A stretch of DNA of 64,000 bases, from the NCBI RefSeq assembly GCF_000321225.1, contig NW_004450661.1, forward strand, positions 514,983 through 578,982. The letters run 5' to 3'. Below, piece by piece: positions 33,660 to 45,993 of the stretch (position 1 is its first letter; each line of letters opens with the position of its first letter). Under the pieces are notes generated by a model, which made no database searches, was not told where the DNA came from, and saw only the letters and a program-made list of their open reading frames with translations. This DNA comes from Odobenus rosmarus divergens (taxonomy: Eukaryota; Chordata; Mammalia; Carnivora; Odobenidae). The position numbers were made by a program, and so were the translations under genes.

Positions 33660-33810
33660 GCTAGTATTAATCCCATTTTAGAGATAAGGTCTCTGAGGCT
33701 CAGGATGATCACTGATTTGCCTCTAAGCTAGTATGTTGCAAACATAGAATTTGAAACCCTCTCTGACCCCAAAGCAGATGTACTGCCCATCATACAGCAC
33801 TCCCTCCTTC
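33660..33810 (-). mobile_element. MIR relic
   Basis: CCCATTTTAGAGATAAGGTCTCTGAGGCTCAG is the reversed MIR core; the remainder is strongly diverged. Confidence 0.55.
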
Positions 33811-34499
33811 CACTCCCTCCATTCCCTAGACTCATCCCCCAGCAAAGCCTTTACCGTGGGTCCCATTTGGTGAGTGATTGATGAGGATTTCTGAGCAATG
33901 TCAGCCCCTCCTCCAGGCCTGGCCTGCTGCTTCGCCCTTCCAGAACAAACACACATTTGATCTACGAGGCTACTTTCTTGCCATGAAAAGATGTGTCTCC
34001 CAAGTGACCTCTTCCTTGGTAGTTGAAGAGAAAGTGTGATAAAAAGCAAATGCCTTGTCCTTTGAAGATAATTCATACATTGGCCAAAAGATGCGATAAA
34101 GTAGCTGGAAATCCAGCACAGGCTACAAACAACTCCACATTAAAGGCATCTATGTTTAATAAAACTAATAAATCAAATGCTGTTAGGTAGTGCCTCCTGG
34201 CTCTGTTTTAGGCCTATAATTGGTGCACGTGGATAATACAAGAATAAAAGGCATTGAGTCAGCAGAGGGACTGCTAACCTCTGGTGTGCTCCTCAAGTAT
34301 TTCTAGGATTATCTCCATGATTTGTTAGGGGAGGTTTATGGAAAGTAGAGTCCCTTTCTTAGAAAGTGCCAGGCTAACAATCTATACCCCTAGATGGGGG
34401 AGTATACCCTCTCTCCAGGGATCTCCAAGGACAATGAAAAAGCCAGAGAGGAAATTAAGGGAAAGGTAGGAAAGAGGAAAAAAATAATTTAAGTATATT
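33811..34499. other. unannotated sequence
   Basis: No gene or clear repeat was recognised. Confidence 0.3.
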
Positions 34500-34670
34500 G
34501 ATTTGTTGAGCATCTCATATGTGCACTTTCTGTGTATTTTCTGAGTTAATCTTCACAACAACCCTGTGAGCTCTGTGACATTATCCCCTTATTACAGGTG
34601 AGAAAAGATATGTCTGTTGAACAACTTGTGCAATGGCAGAACTGGTTGACTCCCAAGCCAGAGAAAGTAG
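34500..34670 (-). mobile_element. MIR relic
   Basis: GTTAATCTTCACAACAACCCTGTGAG, CCCTTATTACAGGTGAGAAA and CAGAACTGGTTGACTCCCAAG follow reversed MIR order. Confidence 0.7.
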
Positions 34671-34959
34671 ACGTCCAAGAAGCTTGGCATATTCAACCTT
34701 GAGAAGATGGACCATGAGGATAGCTCTTATCAACTGTTGGTCAGTCTAAGATTATTCTTTAAAGGGTGGAAACCCATTTGCATTAGATCAGAAGAGAACA
34801 AAGGATGCAGGCTTAGGTACAGGAGGAATCGGCAGTAGTCATCCATGAGGGCTGGTGGACCTAGAAGGCAGTGGTAGAAATTTCCTCGCCTGGGGAAAAC
34901 CAAAATCTGCCAGATAGCTTAATGCAGTAATGGTGTAGAAAGGACATTTGACAAGGCCC

Positions 34960-35145
34960 ATGCCCAGGAGCTGGCACTTACCAGCAGCATGACTTTCAGC
35001 TAGTCCCAACCTCTCTGACCTTCAATTTGCTTTGTACAACAGAGACAGTAATAACTAATTTGAAGTATTTGGGAAAAGTGGTAAATGAAATGATGTATAT
35101 AAAATGCTTGGTAAACGCTAAAGTGCTGTCAAGCGTAAGGATTGT
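34960..35145 (+). mobile_element. MIR relic
   Basis: GCATGACTTTCAGCTAGTCC, AACCTCTCTGACCTTCAATTTGC and GTAAATGAAATGATGTATATAAAATGCTTGG are the MIR core and 3' end. Confidence 0.75.
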
Positions 35146-36479
35146 TATGACTCCAACTTTCTGGAACTTTCCATACATAATCCAACCCAGAGACAGAGGG
35201 ATGGACTAAATGACTTACTGTAGCTTCTTTTTACCATCAGAAGTAGATTATTCAAAGCTTCGGAGTGAAGTCAAGCTGCTTCCAGGGATCATTAGCTTTA
35301 TAGCTTTCAGAAAACCTCAGCCTAAAATAGAGATTGCTTATTCCTCCCCCTGCCCGGTGAAAGGTTTCAATGACATATTCAGCTCCAGCTCTGTAGCAGA
35401 GTAGAGAGCTATGGAACGGGTCAAGGTCACCCTCCTTCCACAAGTAAGAGAGGCAATTTGAATGGAGAGTTGGAGGGTTGTAATGCTGGAGGGAATTCAT
35501 GATTTGGGGCTAGAAGATAATGGGCCTTTTGCCTCAGAAGCCATTTAATGCGAGGAGACGCCAGGCCCCCTTTCAGAGGCCAACTTAAAAAAAAAAAAAA
35601 AAAACCTGTAGGACTGTGGCCTTAATTATTAGACCAGATTGATTAGTCAGGGACAGATGGCTTGAGGTCTATTCCCTCCTCTTCCTGAAACTTACCAGAT
35701 ACACACCACGTTCATCTCTTGATCAATATTGTAAATAGTCTCTCCTTTCATTAAATGAGAGATAGTATCAGTCTTTAGCAATGAGTAATTACAATGTCAG
35801 TTTCATTCCTTGTATGATGATGTCCATAGAAAGGACTGTGCAAGCTGGTGGGGATGGATAAGCTGAAAAACTTTTAAGAACCACACAGATGTAAAATATA
35901 AAAACAGAAATCGGGATAGATACACTTGGCATGATGAATTCTCATGACAAAGCAGTCCAAGATCTGATATATCATTTGTTTTACTAGTGAGAAGCTGCAG
36001 ACACTTCATAACTACATCCTTATTCTCTCAATACTCCCTTCAAAAAGCTTTCTGATTTTTAATAGGAGAATGGCATTTTTGGCTCTTTTGAAAGAGTTTT
36101 GTTATAAATTTGATAAACTTTCCCATACGAGTCACCAAGAATCCTTTATATGACTAAATCACCAGAAGTGGATGCATTTATTAATAACTTTGTTAGCTAT
36201 GTGCGAATGGACTGCACATAGAGCAGGATTATAGAGTCAATTTTCTCAGTGTTCTAAGGGATTTCCCAGCTGCCTCATGGACATCTGACCCAGGTTTTAG
36301 CAACAGGAAATTTCAATGCTTACAAAAAGCATCTTATTTGGTATAGCACTGGATTTTGAACTTGAACTTAAGTGTCTAAATATAATACTGCCATTCCTTG
36401 CATTGTGAGCTTATTCCTACTTTTGGAAAGTATGTTTCCACGGTGGGACTATTTCGTCTTCATAGGATTTCTAAGGTCA
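35146..36479. other. unannotated sequence with a poly(A) run
   Basis: A18 lies at about 35587-35604 without a recognisable retroelement beside it. No gene recognised. Confidence 0.3.
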
Positions 36480-36600
36480 AACAGAAAGTATTAGCCTGAA
36501 GTAGCTGAAGTCCAGAAAAGTTGTTCAAGACCATACAAAAGTTCTGAGCAGAGGCAGGCCCAGGACCCAGGGCCTTCCAACTCCCTATCCAGCTGGGGAG
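36480..36600 (-). mobile_element. MIR-like fragment
   Basis: GAAGTCCAGAAAAGTTGTTCAAG and GAGCAGAGGCAGGCCCAGGACCCAGGGCCTTCC resemble reversed MIR, strongly diverged. Confidence 0.45.
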
Positions 36601-37079
36601 ACCAACGTGTCAGGTGCACAGTTATCAGGCATCAAGGCAGGCAAGAGATATCAATGGTTGTTTGCCAAGGGTCCATAGATCCTCGGAGAAAAGGGCACTA
36701 TCAACATACAACATATGAAGCTAATTAGAACAGGAGCGGTTCCTTAAAGATGGCATTTCATCAGAAGGTCTCTTGAGAGGCTTCCCAAACAGTAGGTGGC
36801 TCTGTAAAGCCAGCATTTCCTGGGGTGCAGAAATCATAACCACAGTGTGGCCATGCATCTCTTTCTCAGGACGGAGAACTGAATGCAATGGGAAATTGCT
36901 TTCAGCTTACAGGGAGTTGGGCTGTGGACTGAACACTTGCCTTATACTTGCTCCATTGAAAATGAAACCAAGCTTTCACTAGAGCTAGCTATTCTGGGCA
37001 AGGAAGGTGAAGACTTCCAGGAATAGATACAGACTCGATGCAGACTTCCAGCAGTGATGGGGAAAGGAGGGAAGCAACA
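36601..37079. other. unannotated sequence
   Basis: No gene or clear repeat was recognised. Confidence 0.3.
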
Positions 37080-37315
37080 TTTCTCAAATGTCTACCATGT
37101 GCCAGGCCACGCTGCATGTATTCTAGCCTTTAAGACTCACCACACCCTACGGGGTGAGGACAGTGGGACCCTTCCAACAGATGAGAAGGACTTTCCAAGG
37201 GCAACAACAAATGTCCTCCAGGTCACATGGGCGGTAAGTGGCAGGTTCCCAACCAGCATGCAGGTGGGTCTGACCAAAAGCCCATGCTTTTGCATTCTCA
37301 GTTCTAAGTCCAGCC
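37080..37315 (-). mobile_element. MIR relic
   Basis: GTCTACCATGTGCCAGGCCACGC, CACACCCTACGGGGTGAGGAC and GGTCACATGGGCGGTAAGTGGCAGG are the reversed MIR pattern. Confidence 0.75.
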
Positions 37316-37672
37316 AGTCCCTGAAATGAGGCTGAGAAAATGGAGTTGAGCCTTCGAGAGAAATCTACCTCTGGCCTCACTTCTCCACAGGGGAAGACTG
37401 GCTACTTAGTGTATGGGGCCCACTGCAGAGTGAAAATGCATTAGCCCTTATTCAAAAATGATTAAGAATTTTAACACAGCAATAGCAGAGGATTCACCAA
37501 AGATAGGAACCTGTTAAGCGCTGGGCCCCGTTCAGCTGAACAGCTTGGGTATCCACGAAGCTGGCCCTGCTCCACTGAGTCCGAGGCATAACAAAGGAAA
37601 GAGTCTTGGAACTGGGGGCAAAATGGACCATGTGGTCCTCAGGAGCCTTACATCCCATCATGGAGCGGGTCA

Positions 37673-37673
<1 letters not shown>

Positions 37674-37716
<43 letters not shown>
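37674..37716. repeat. (CA)n microsatellite, about 21 units
   Basis: Uninterrupted CA repeat, likely polymorphic. Confidence 0.98.
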
Positions 37717-37722
<6 letters not shown>

Positions 37723-39930
37723 ACATGCACTGCTGAGGGGGAACTCCCAGATCAAGACTGATAAAAATTACATGGCAAGGCCCTGGGGGCAATTGTAATC
37801 CTTTTTCTAATCTCAGGAAGATTCAAAATAGCATCCTGGTGACACAGCAAATGAGAGCACGTCACCCCTATTGCAGCTGTCACTGGTATCTGCAATCGGG
37901 TGAATTATAGAGATTAGCTACATCCAGGAATTACTGCACTTTTTGCATGGTTCTGTGCATGGCCCTTCTTAAGGTGGAATTGCTCAGGTTTGCATTCAGA
38001 CTCTGGAAGGAGCTTAGGAAGTTCCCTGCTGCCACCCAGTGTTGGGAGAGCAGGCCCAGGAGAAACCACTGAAGGCCTGGCGAGCGTCCTGGCTCTCTGT
38101 GAGGGGCCTTCCTGAAGCTACAGAGAAGGGTGCTGAACATCTCCCCTAGGCCCCAGGCAAGCTTATTTTAGTGGTCACATTCCACATCACATCAAAGGTC
38201 TGAAAACGCCCCCACATCCCACACTAAATAAATTGACATGTAACCAAGACTGGAGTTTGGTTTTGAGCTGGTTGTCATGTTATATTCTGCAGAAATTCAT
38301 TTATTTTGGTTTCGCAATTTTGGTTTTGAATGATGGATCCAACGTGGGGGCTGTAGGGGAAAGAGGAGCTCTTAAACATTATCCGAAGTCAGAAGCCTCT
38401 GAAAAGCTCTTAGGCCCCCGGGCTCAGTGCCTTCAGAAACTGCTACTGTGCGTAGGGTTGAAAACAGAGGACTAGCACAGAGGAAGAGAAAGGCCGAGGA
38501 ATATGAGCTCTGATTACCTCTGCCAACCTGTGCACTACAAGTATTAGTCCTTCTGCTATTTCCATGGCAAGGAGCAGCTTCGGTCTACTGAATTTATCCA
38601 GAAAAGTCATAGGCAAACCACAGGCAAGATCTGCTACACTCTAGTGCCAAGATTTCACTGCTAAAATAACAAAAACAAAAACCCCTTGATCGGGTGTCCT
38701 GTCCAGTACAATTCCCAAATAAGGCCCCTGCCTTCCCACAGCAATGCGTGTACCTGCTAAAAGGCAAGCAGCCAACACAGAGCGTCATGCTCTTGAGTCC
38801 CCAAATCCTTCCCGAGGTGTGGCCAGTGACTTTTACTTACACAAGATAGTGAATGGTGAGCCGCTGACAACAGAGACCTGACATGCAAGTATCAGTCCCC
38901 TGCACCTCCCACCTGGATCGTGTCTTTGGTGAATGGGGTCAGCCAACTCCTTGGTACGAGAGCACAGGAACGAGAGCAGAGGAAGCAGAAATAACCAGCT
39001 TTGTACAAATGAGGCCAAATTGGACCGGGAACAGAAGTGACAAATTCAGGCTGGAAGAGGCCATAGAGCTTATTGAATCTATTTGCCTGCTCTCTGGCAA
39101 AACTGAAATGAAGCTATTTTGGACAGCTTATGGACTGAACTTGGCGATTCTGCACATTTGTGGATTTAGGATTTCTATGGATTTAGCACACAGGGATTTT
39201 TATTCTGTGAAATAATCTTTTTTTTTTTTTTACCCCCTTTCATTACCTGTTCTTTAAGCTCTTAAATTTTATCTTTCATCACCCTAGTCAAGACTCTATT
39301 TCCCCCATTAACTATATACGACTGCATTTTACCACAAGCCTGTATGAACGGGCCTATATGGCAGGATTACGGCATCACGTGATTCAGAGTTGGCAGAATC
39401 TTCATGAAGAGAATCTAGCTCCATTCAGAGCTTGTGTCTTCTCTAGAGAATTCCCAGGAAGTGTTTTTTCAGACTCTGTCTCAATACTTACCCACTCAGC
39501 AAGGAAGCTGTATCTTTCTAAAGCAGTCCGCTTCCTAAATGTAAGGGAGAGGTACACTTGCAAAACCCTTCTTCCTTTCATTATCCTTTCAAGAGTTAAA
39601 CCACGTGACTCAGTGATGCTGAGCCTGAGAGTCAGCAGGTGACATTTCTCTGCTATAGGACACCAGTGGGAGCCCTACATGGCCTCCAGGGATCCCACAG
39701 AAAATAGTGATGTTCTATGGAGGCATAACACACACAACCAGCCCCACTCCTTCCCCTCCAAAGGCCTCCAAGGATCCCAGACTTTTGTGAAAGAAGTTGG
39801 CCTATTCATTTGAGGGGCAATCAAGCACAGAAGACCATGGGCAAACCCCTTTCTTGTACTTTTGTCAAGGGTCAAGCCTGTTCTGAGAACCCGGAACTCT
39901 TCTTTGTAGAAGTCATCCAACAGCATTCTT
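37717..39930. other. unannotated sequence
   Basis: A poly(T) run lies near 39211-39222. The ORF at 38883-39215 (110 codons) shows no domain. No gene recognised. Confidence 0.3.
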
Positions 39931-40131
39931 TTTATTTTTTTTTTTTTAAGATTTTATTCATTTATTTATGAGAGAAAGAGAGTGAGCAGGGGGAGGAGCA
40001 GAAAGAGAGGGACAAGCAGACTCCAAGCTAAGCACTGAGCCCGATGCTGGGCTCCATCTCACAACCCTGAGATCGTGACCTGAGCCAAATCAAGAGTTGG
40101 ACATTCAACTAACTGAGCCACCCAGGCGCCC
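39931..40131 (-). mobile_element. CAN-SINE
   Basis: Reverse copy ending GAGCCACCCAGGCGCCC. The target-site duplication is CCAACAGCATT(C)TTT at 39917-39930 and from 40132. The body is of the older type (AAGAGTTGGACATTCAACTAAC). Confidence 0.93.
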
Positions 40132-40790
40132 CCAACAGCATTTTTAAATCCAGGATCCTACAGAGGTAGGATCCACACGCCGGATATTAAACTACCATTC
40201 CAGTGCCACGGTTGTTAGTTGTGATTTGAAATGTGGATGGGTGTTTGTTCAGATGCTGAAACCTCAGTCTGGGCTTCGGAAATCTAGAAGGAAAAACCAT
40301 GCAGACCTGAAAGAAAGACCAGTTGGCTTCAAATTGTCCACCACGTGCATAAAATAAGAGGGAAGAAAATCAGCTCTGAGGTCCTGCCTCAACCAGAAGA
40401 TGTGCTTTAGAGGGTAGACAGTAGCTTTTGGAATTCCTCCATTTATTTGTCCATCTGGGAGGTGGTGCTCGTGGCCGACGAGCCCCTGGGTCTGCGTGGT
40501 GCCAATGTGAGGGAGGTGGGGATGGGCGAAGCAAACACATATCCCTGACTTGTCAGAGTTTAAAGGGAAGGTAAAGGGTTAAACATCTAAAAATATCCTT
40601 GAAGCCAAATTTAAGGAGGAAGGATTCTTCTTATGGAGGATATCTCAGTCTACCTGTAATTATATACTTCACTTCACTTACTAACTATGGCCTAAGCAGG
40701 ATTGTCCCTAAACCAAAAGCTGTCCCACACCTCCTCCTGCTACCCCTTCCCCCAGCAGGGCTTGGTTGTAGGCAGTGCTTTTATGGATTA
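40132..40790. other. unannotated sequence
   Basis: No gene or clear repeat was recognised. Confidence 0.3.
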
Positions 40791-41263
40791 TGTGAGTTTC
40801 CCATTGCCGCTATAACAAATTATCACAAACTTAGTGTCTCCATACAACAAAAATTTATTTTCCTACAATTCCGGAGGTCAGAAGTCCCATTGGTCTAAAG
40901 TCAAAGTACCAGCAGGACAACATCCCTTCTAGAAGCTCTAAGGGAGAATTTATTTCCTTGCTTTTTGCAGCTTCTAGAAGCCTCCTGTATTCCCTTGGCC
41001 CACGGCCTCTTCCTCCATATTCAAAATGAGCTACCTAGCATCTTCAAATCTTTATAATTCTGACCTTCCTGCCTCCCTCTCACAAGGACCATAGTAATTA
41101 CACTGGGCGCACCCAGATAATCCAGAATAATCTTTCCATCTCATAATCCTTAACTCAACTGTAACTGCAGGGTCCCCTTTGCCATGTAACCTCACATATT
41201 CACAAGTTTTGGGAATCAGAACATGGACGTTCTGAGAAGGGGCTCTTTATTTTGCCTATCACA
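40791..41263 (+). mobile_element. ERVL/MaLR-type LTR relic (MLT2-like)
   Basis: TGTGAGTTTCCCATTGCCGCTATAACAAATTATCACAAAC, AAATTTATTTTCCTACAATTCCGGAGGTCAGAAGTCCCA, TTGCCATGTAACCTCACATATTCACA and the end GCCTATCACA follow a well-known LTR order. Subfamily not assigned. No retroviral genes adjoin it. Confidence 0.65.
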
Positions 41264-41269
41264 TGTGTC

Positions 41270-42060
41270 TTGTCTGTCTTGGAGTACAAATAATCCATGT
41301 TCCTCGGAGAAAAATTAGAAAATACAGAACAGTTTAAAATTAGAAAGTACAGAATGCAACCGCTTTTAAAATATCTCCATTTTGTTCCTTAAAGAAAAAC
41401 AAAACTCGACCGAGTATTTGCTAACGTGCTCTCACTTCACAATATAATGTAATCGTCCTCCCACGTGGACAGATATAACTGTAGATGTCGGCATTTTAAT
41501 GACTGTACAGTGTTCTATTATGACATTGTGCTATAATTTTTGAACATGTCGCCTGTTTCCAGTTTCCTGTACATACCAGTAATGACGTCATAACGTTCTT
41601 GTTCATGCATATTGGTATATTTGCCTGGTATTTTCCGAGGGCGAGTTCCCAGAAATGTAATAGCTGGGCCAATGGCTGTGGTTGCTTCTAAGGCTTGAGA
41701 TACATATGGCCAAATTGCCTTCAGGAAGCTCTTGCCAATTCACAGACTCCCCTGCAAAGCAGACTGTTAGTCCACATGCTCAGAACCCTGGCCAGGATGA
41801 GACTTCAAATCCCTTATCAAACTGATAGACCAGTTGAAATCCCACAATTGTTTTAATTCATATTCCTTCAATTACCAGTAAGATTAAATATTTTTCATGA
41901 ATTTTCTACTTCACAGTTTTTTTGTTAATTGCCACCTTATGTCCTTTTTCTGTACTAACGTGCTTACATTTTTCTTAATATGTGTTGATAAAGTTATACG
42001 TTAACCCTACGTCATTTTGCCACAGATAATTTTCTCAGTTTGGTGCTTTTTTTTTAAATT
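41270..42060. mobile_element. old LINE relic, probably L1M-type
   Basis: GAAAAATTAGAAAATACAGAAC, a GGCATTTTAATGACTGTACAGTGTTC block, AGTTCCCAGAAATGTAATAGCTGGGCC, GCCAAATTGCCTTCAGGAAG and TGTCCTTTTTCTGTACTAAC match a common ancient mammalian repeat that I recall as L1M. Boundaries and orientation are uncertain. Confidence 0.5.
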
Positions 42061-43299
42061 GAGTCTTTAATGCATAGAGCTTTTGACTATTTTTTTGTGG
42101 TTAAATCTATCAGATTTTTTACTTATAGTGTCTGCCTTTGGTCTCACGCTTAGCACCATGGTATTGTGTCACGGGCCTCGCCCACCCTAATATATAAATA
42201 TTCTCTAGTGGCGTTATTAATCCATCTTGATTGTTTGCCTAAAATATACGTTAGTGCCTTTTGCTAAAAGAATTCTGTTAAGGCAGCCACTTGAAACACA
42301 AAGATGTAGCTCCCTGCAGGTTTGACATCAGGCTTTAAATAGCGGGCATGTTCTGTGGCTGTATCCAAGGCTTGGCAACAATGTCTCTAATTGGGGTTAT
42401 ACTTGAGGTCCTAATTCCTTGTGATTTTTAAACCAAGTGAAGAGCCTTCAGAGAGAGAGGACCTACCTCCTCTTTTGATTCAGTTGAGAAAATATGACTC
42501 AGCTCTTGCTTTTCACGGTGGAGAAGTTTAATTTAATTTTCCTTGCTTACTTCCCCTGCTTGTTGGATCCCTGAGGTGTGGGCAGAGATTTTGCGATATG
42601 GGGTCCAAGCCCGTGGAGTTCTCAGCTCTGGAGGTCCTGCTTTAGGCTATGGCCAAGAGGAATCAGGGAGTGAAGGGCTTAAGAAGGCAGACCTTAGAGA
42701 AGTTACTGCAAAAGACCATGGACCACTGCCCACCGCTCAGGGGAAGACATTTCTTTGTTCTTACCTCACCTGGAGGGGTAGCTGTGGACTCATTCAGCAG
42801 GTGTTTCCTCCTGAGTTTGGGCCGGTGCCAGATGGAAGTAGGAAACCCAAGCCGGCAGGGAGGGCACCCTACTTACCAGACAGGTTTCACCGTATTCTGC
42901 AAACTTAAAGATTTAGATGAAGGTCCTTCCATTTTCCTGAAAATTAAAATGAGTACCAGAACTTTCCACTGAACAGCTTCTCCCCTCCCTAGGTCCTCAG
43001 AAATACGTGGGAATGGAGAACCTCCTGAGGACAAAGACCCATTGCTAAGGATGTCTCCTATTCAGATAGGAGAGTGGACCACACCTGCCTTCCGGTCCCT
43101 TTGCTCAACAGGCAGGTAGTGTGAGCTAACTTCCACCCCTTTGTTTATGCCGCTCCCCCGGCCTAACAGACCTTCCTCCGCACCCACATACTGAAGTCAT
43201 AATCATCAAGACCCAACTCAAAATCTGCCTCTAACTTATCTTTCCAACCCTCTATCCCTCCTGCCACTTCCTCCCCCAACCCCCACCAGCCCAACAGTA
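42061..43299. other. unannotated sequence
   Basis: The overlapping ORFs at 42543-42972 have no domain. No gene recognised. Confidence 0.3.
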
Positions 43300-43475
43300 T
43301 TGTGTGGTGGCTTTGGAACCAAATGAGCGTGGGTTTGCAATGATTCTCCCACCTAATCACTTCAGGCATTTGGAACCTTTGGAATATTGACTTAACAGTT
43401 CTGAGCCTCGGCTTCTTCATCTGGAGGATGAAAACCACTGACTTTCTCAAAGGTGTTGTTTAAATAAGATCATAC
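43300..43475 (+). mobile_element. MIR relic
   Basis: GTGTGGTGGCTTTGGAACCAAATGAGC, TTGACTTAACAGTTCTGAGCCTCGGCTTCTTCATC and GTTGTTTAAATAAGATCATAC are MIR core and tail. Confidence 0.75.
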
Positions 43476-43818
43476 ATAAGATGAATAACAGCAGGTCTCT
43501 GGCCTCTAGGTGCTTATATTAACTGGTGAAAACCATAACACAAGATAATATCACTAGCATAAAAGGGACACAGAGTGCTTCAGCAGTACAGAGAAAAAAA
43601 GAGGTTTTGTCATCTGGGAATGATCTGGAAAAGTAAATGGCTGAGGGGGCATTAAGCCTCTTGAAGAAGGAGTAAAAGTCTACCAGGTAAAGCTGGGAGC
43701 CAAGGATAAAGGAGGGAAGTCAGGCTGTGTCCAGAGAAGAGAAAATAGCAGGCTCCAGCAGAGCTGTTGTTTTTTTTTTAAATCGGTTTATTAACAATAC
43801 CGGAGTTAAAACAAAATA
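43476..43818. other. unannotated sequence
   Basis: Purine-rich; a poly(T) run lies near 43770-43779. No gene recognised. Confidence 0.3.
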
Positions 43819-43976
43819 GGGGCACCTGGGTGGCTCAGTCAGTTAAGCATCTGGCTCTTGATCTCGGCTCAGGTCTTGATCTCAGGGTCTTGGGTTGGGG
43901 CTCTTTGTTGGGTTCTACACTGGGTGTGGAGTCCATACATACATACATACATACATACATAAATTAATTAAATAGT
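43819..43976 (+). mobile_element. CAN-SINE, older variant with (CATA)n in its tail
   Basis: Starts GGGGCACCTGGGTGGCTCAGTC and has the CTCTTGATCTCGGCTCAGG body. The body is shortened and a (CATA)n tract at 43934-43960 replaces the usual tail. Target-site duplications are weak. Confidence 0.9.
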
Positions 43977-44679
43977 TTGTTGTTATTTTAGTTTTCAACT
44001 TCAAAAATCAAGGTTTTCTGAGCACAGATTGATAGCATTAGAATTATCTCTAGAAAGGTCAACTTGGTGATTGTGTACACTACAGTTTAGAAGAAATTCA
44101 TTGGCCAGTTAAGAAGACAATGCAATCACCCCTACTGAAAAGAGCAGCCTTAACTCTGGAACCAATAAAGTTGACCTAACCTGTGACCTGACTGGATGGG
44201 AGACAGGGAATAGACATGACAAAGACTTATTCTTGGTGAGTTGGAGTCTGGCGGGGTTGTTAAAGAAAAGAGAGACACTGAGAGCACCACTTCTGGCATG
44301 CTCAGACGGAGGTACCAGGGAGAAGGACATTCCCATAGGAATTAGAAGCAAGAGAAGGGACCTTAAGAAAAAAACTGGCACCCAAGATAAAGCTTAAGGG
44401 TCCATCCATATAAATGAGATAATGAAAATTGTGTGAATGGATGAGATTCCCAAAGACAGAGTGTAGGAAGAAAAGAAGACCAAGGACAGAAGCTTAAGTG
44501 ATGTGGACACTTAGGGAGTAGAAATGTGAAACAAGATCAGGATAAAACAATCTCCTATCTAAATGTGATATTTCCTCTTTATCTGCAATATTCTTTAAGG
44601 TTCCCTTCATTTAAATGACCATCATTTTTCAAGCTTTAGCCAAATTCTTGTGCAAAACAATTATTAATTATTCATGGCT
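43977..44679. other. unannotated sequence
   Basis: No gene or clear repeat was recognised. Confidence 0.3.
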
Positions 44680-44910
44680 TGAATTTACCGAGCACATGCT
44701 GGATGCCAATCACTGTATTAAAAACTTTGTATGTGTTATCTCTTTCACATAACCATATGATGCAGATACATCAATGATACCCATTTCACAGATGAGGAAT
44801 TAGGATTCAGTAAAGCTTAATGACTTGCCAAGGCTTGACAGGTAATAAACGAACCTGGGTTGTCTGGCTCCAAAAATCAAACTTTAACTCCTTTGCTGCA
44901 CTGTCATTAA
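44680..44910 (-). mobile_element. MIR relic
   Basis: CCGAGCACATGCTGGATGCCAATCACTG, CCCATTTCACAGATGAGGAATTAGGATTCAG and AACCTGGGTTGTCTGGCTCCA are MIR in reverse. Confidence 0.85.
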
Positions 44911-45539
44911 CTCGTCTCCAGTATATTTGGAATGAAAGCCAAGGATCTTAATTTTTGAAGCTCCCAGGAGCACCCCATTTGAGAACCCTGCTGTATACTG
45001 AAATGATTAATAGCAAATCTGGCCTCCATGTTGACAGCATGTAGACTAATGGCTTTACCTCTGAGGTCTTTGTTACGTCTTCTTCAGAAGGGAGATAACA
45101 TTTCCCTAGCAGCATCAGTATAAAGATTATATACGTGAAGCATGGGTAACATGTCTACGTGCTATTTCTATTACAGTTATTATTGCCATTGGGGGTGGTA
45201 CGCACTCCCCTTGAGCTCTAGCCTCTCCCTGAACCTATTCCAAATTTCCCTCTTTAAGTCCAAGTTCACTGGCATCACTCATCCGGGGTGTTCTTGATTT
45301 GAGGCAGTGCCCATCCAAGAAGGCAGCACTTCACAGGGGACTTAATGGTGATGGAATGTTCCAGGGGGTTGAACACTTGGGGAGACAACCCGAGGAGATG
45401 AGCCATACAGCTGATCCACGAGATGGGTCTGAGCCCCTATTCCTTTCCTCATAACAACGCCAGTGCCTTGATTTCTGTTGGGGAGAGGGGAGCTGGGTGA
45501 CGGGCAGCATGCTTACAATTCAGCTTCAAGAGACTGCTT
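44911..45539. other. mixed old-repeat fragments and unique sequence
   Basis: A MER5-like end (CACCCCATTTGAGAACCCTGC) near 44970 and an L2-like stretch near 45200-45300 are visible, both short. No gene recognised. Confidence 0.35.
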
Positions 45540-45580
45540 GAAATGTCTGCTTACATTAAAGAAACGTAAGCAGACATTTC
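45540..45580. repeat. perfect inverted repeat, 15-bp arms and 11-nt loop
   Basis: GAAATGTCTGCTTAC (45540-45554), loop ATTAAAGAAAC, GTAAGCAGACATTTC (45566-45580). The arms are fully complementary. It does not belong to any repeat recognised here. Confidence 0.95.
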
Positions 45581-45974
45581 CCCCACACCAGCCAGCTCCC
45601 CGCCTTCCCCATCTAGAGCTGGTGCATCGGCTTTGGTCATATTTGGGGCCTATTCTCAAGCAAGAGGCTAAATTCCCTGAATCACTCCTCTACCAAGACC
45701 TTCCCTTGGATGTTACAATCACCTGCTCCTGCCAAACCTCACTACTGTGCCCCACTTCCAGGAGGGGAAAGCATATGGACCGCTATTTGTTGCCAAAACT
45801 GATCAAAGAACAAAACTCAGTTCTCACAAAAATTGCACAGTACCTGCTTCCCTCTCCATTTCAATAAAAATGAAGCTCAAGCTCAGGGAACTATCTTTCT
45901 CAAAGGAAATATTTTTCATTCAGATCCAACTCCTAACTTGGTCATTTCTCACCTGCTCAAACACCCTGATCCCC

Positions 45975-45993
45975 GGGGGGGGGGGGGGGGGGG
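45975..45993 (+). repeat. G19 homopolymer
   Basis: Nineteen consecutive G residues follow CCCC. It may form a G-quadruplex or be a sequencing/assembly artefact. Confidence 0.9.
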
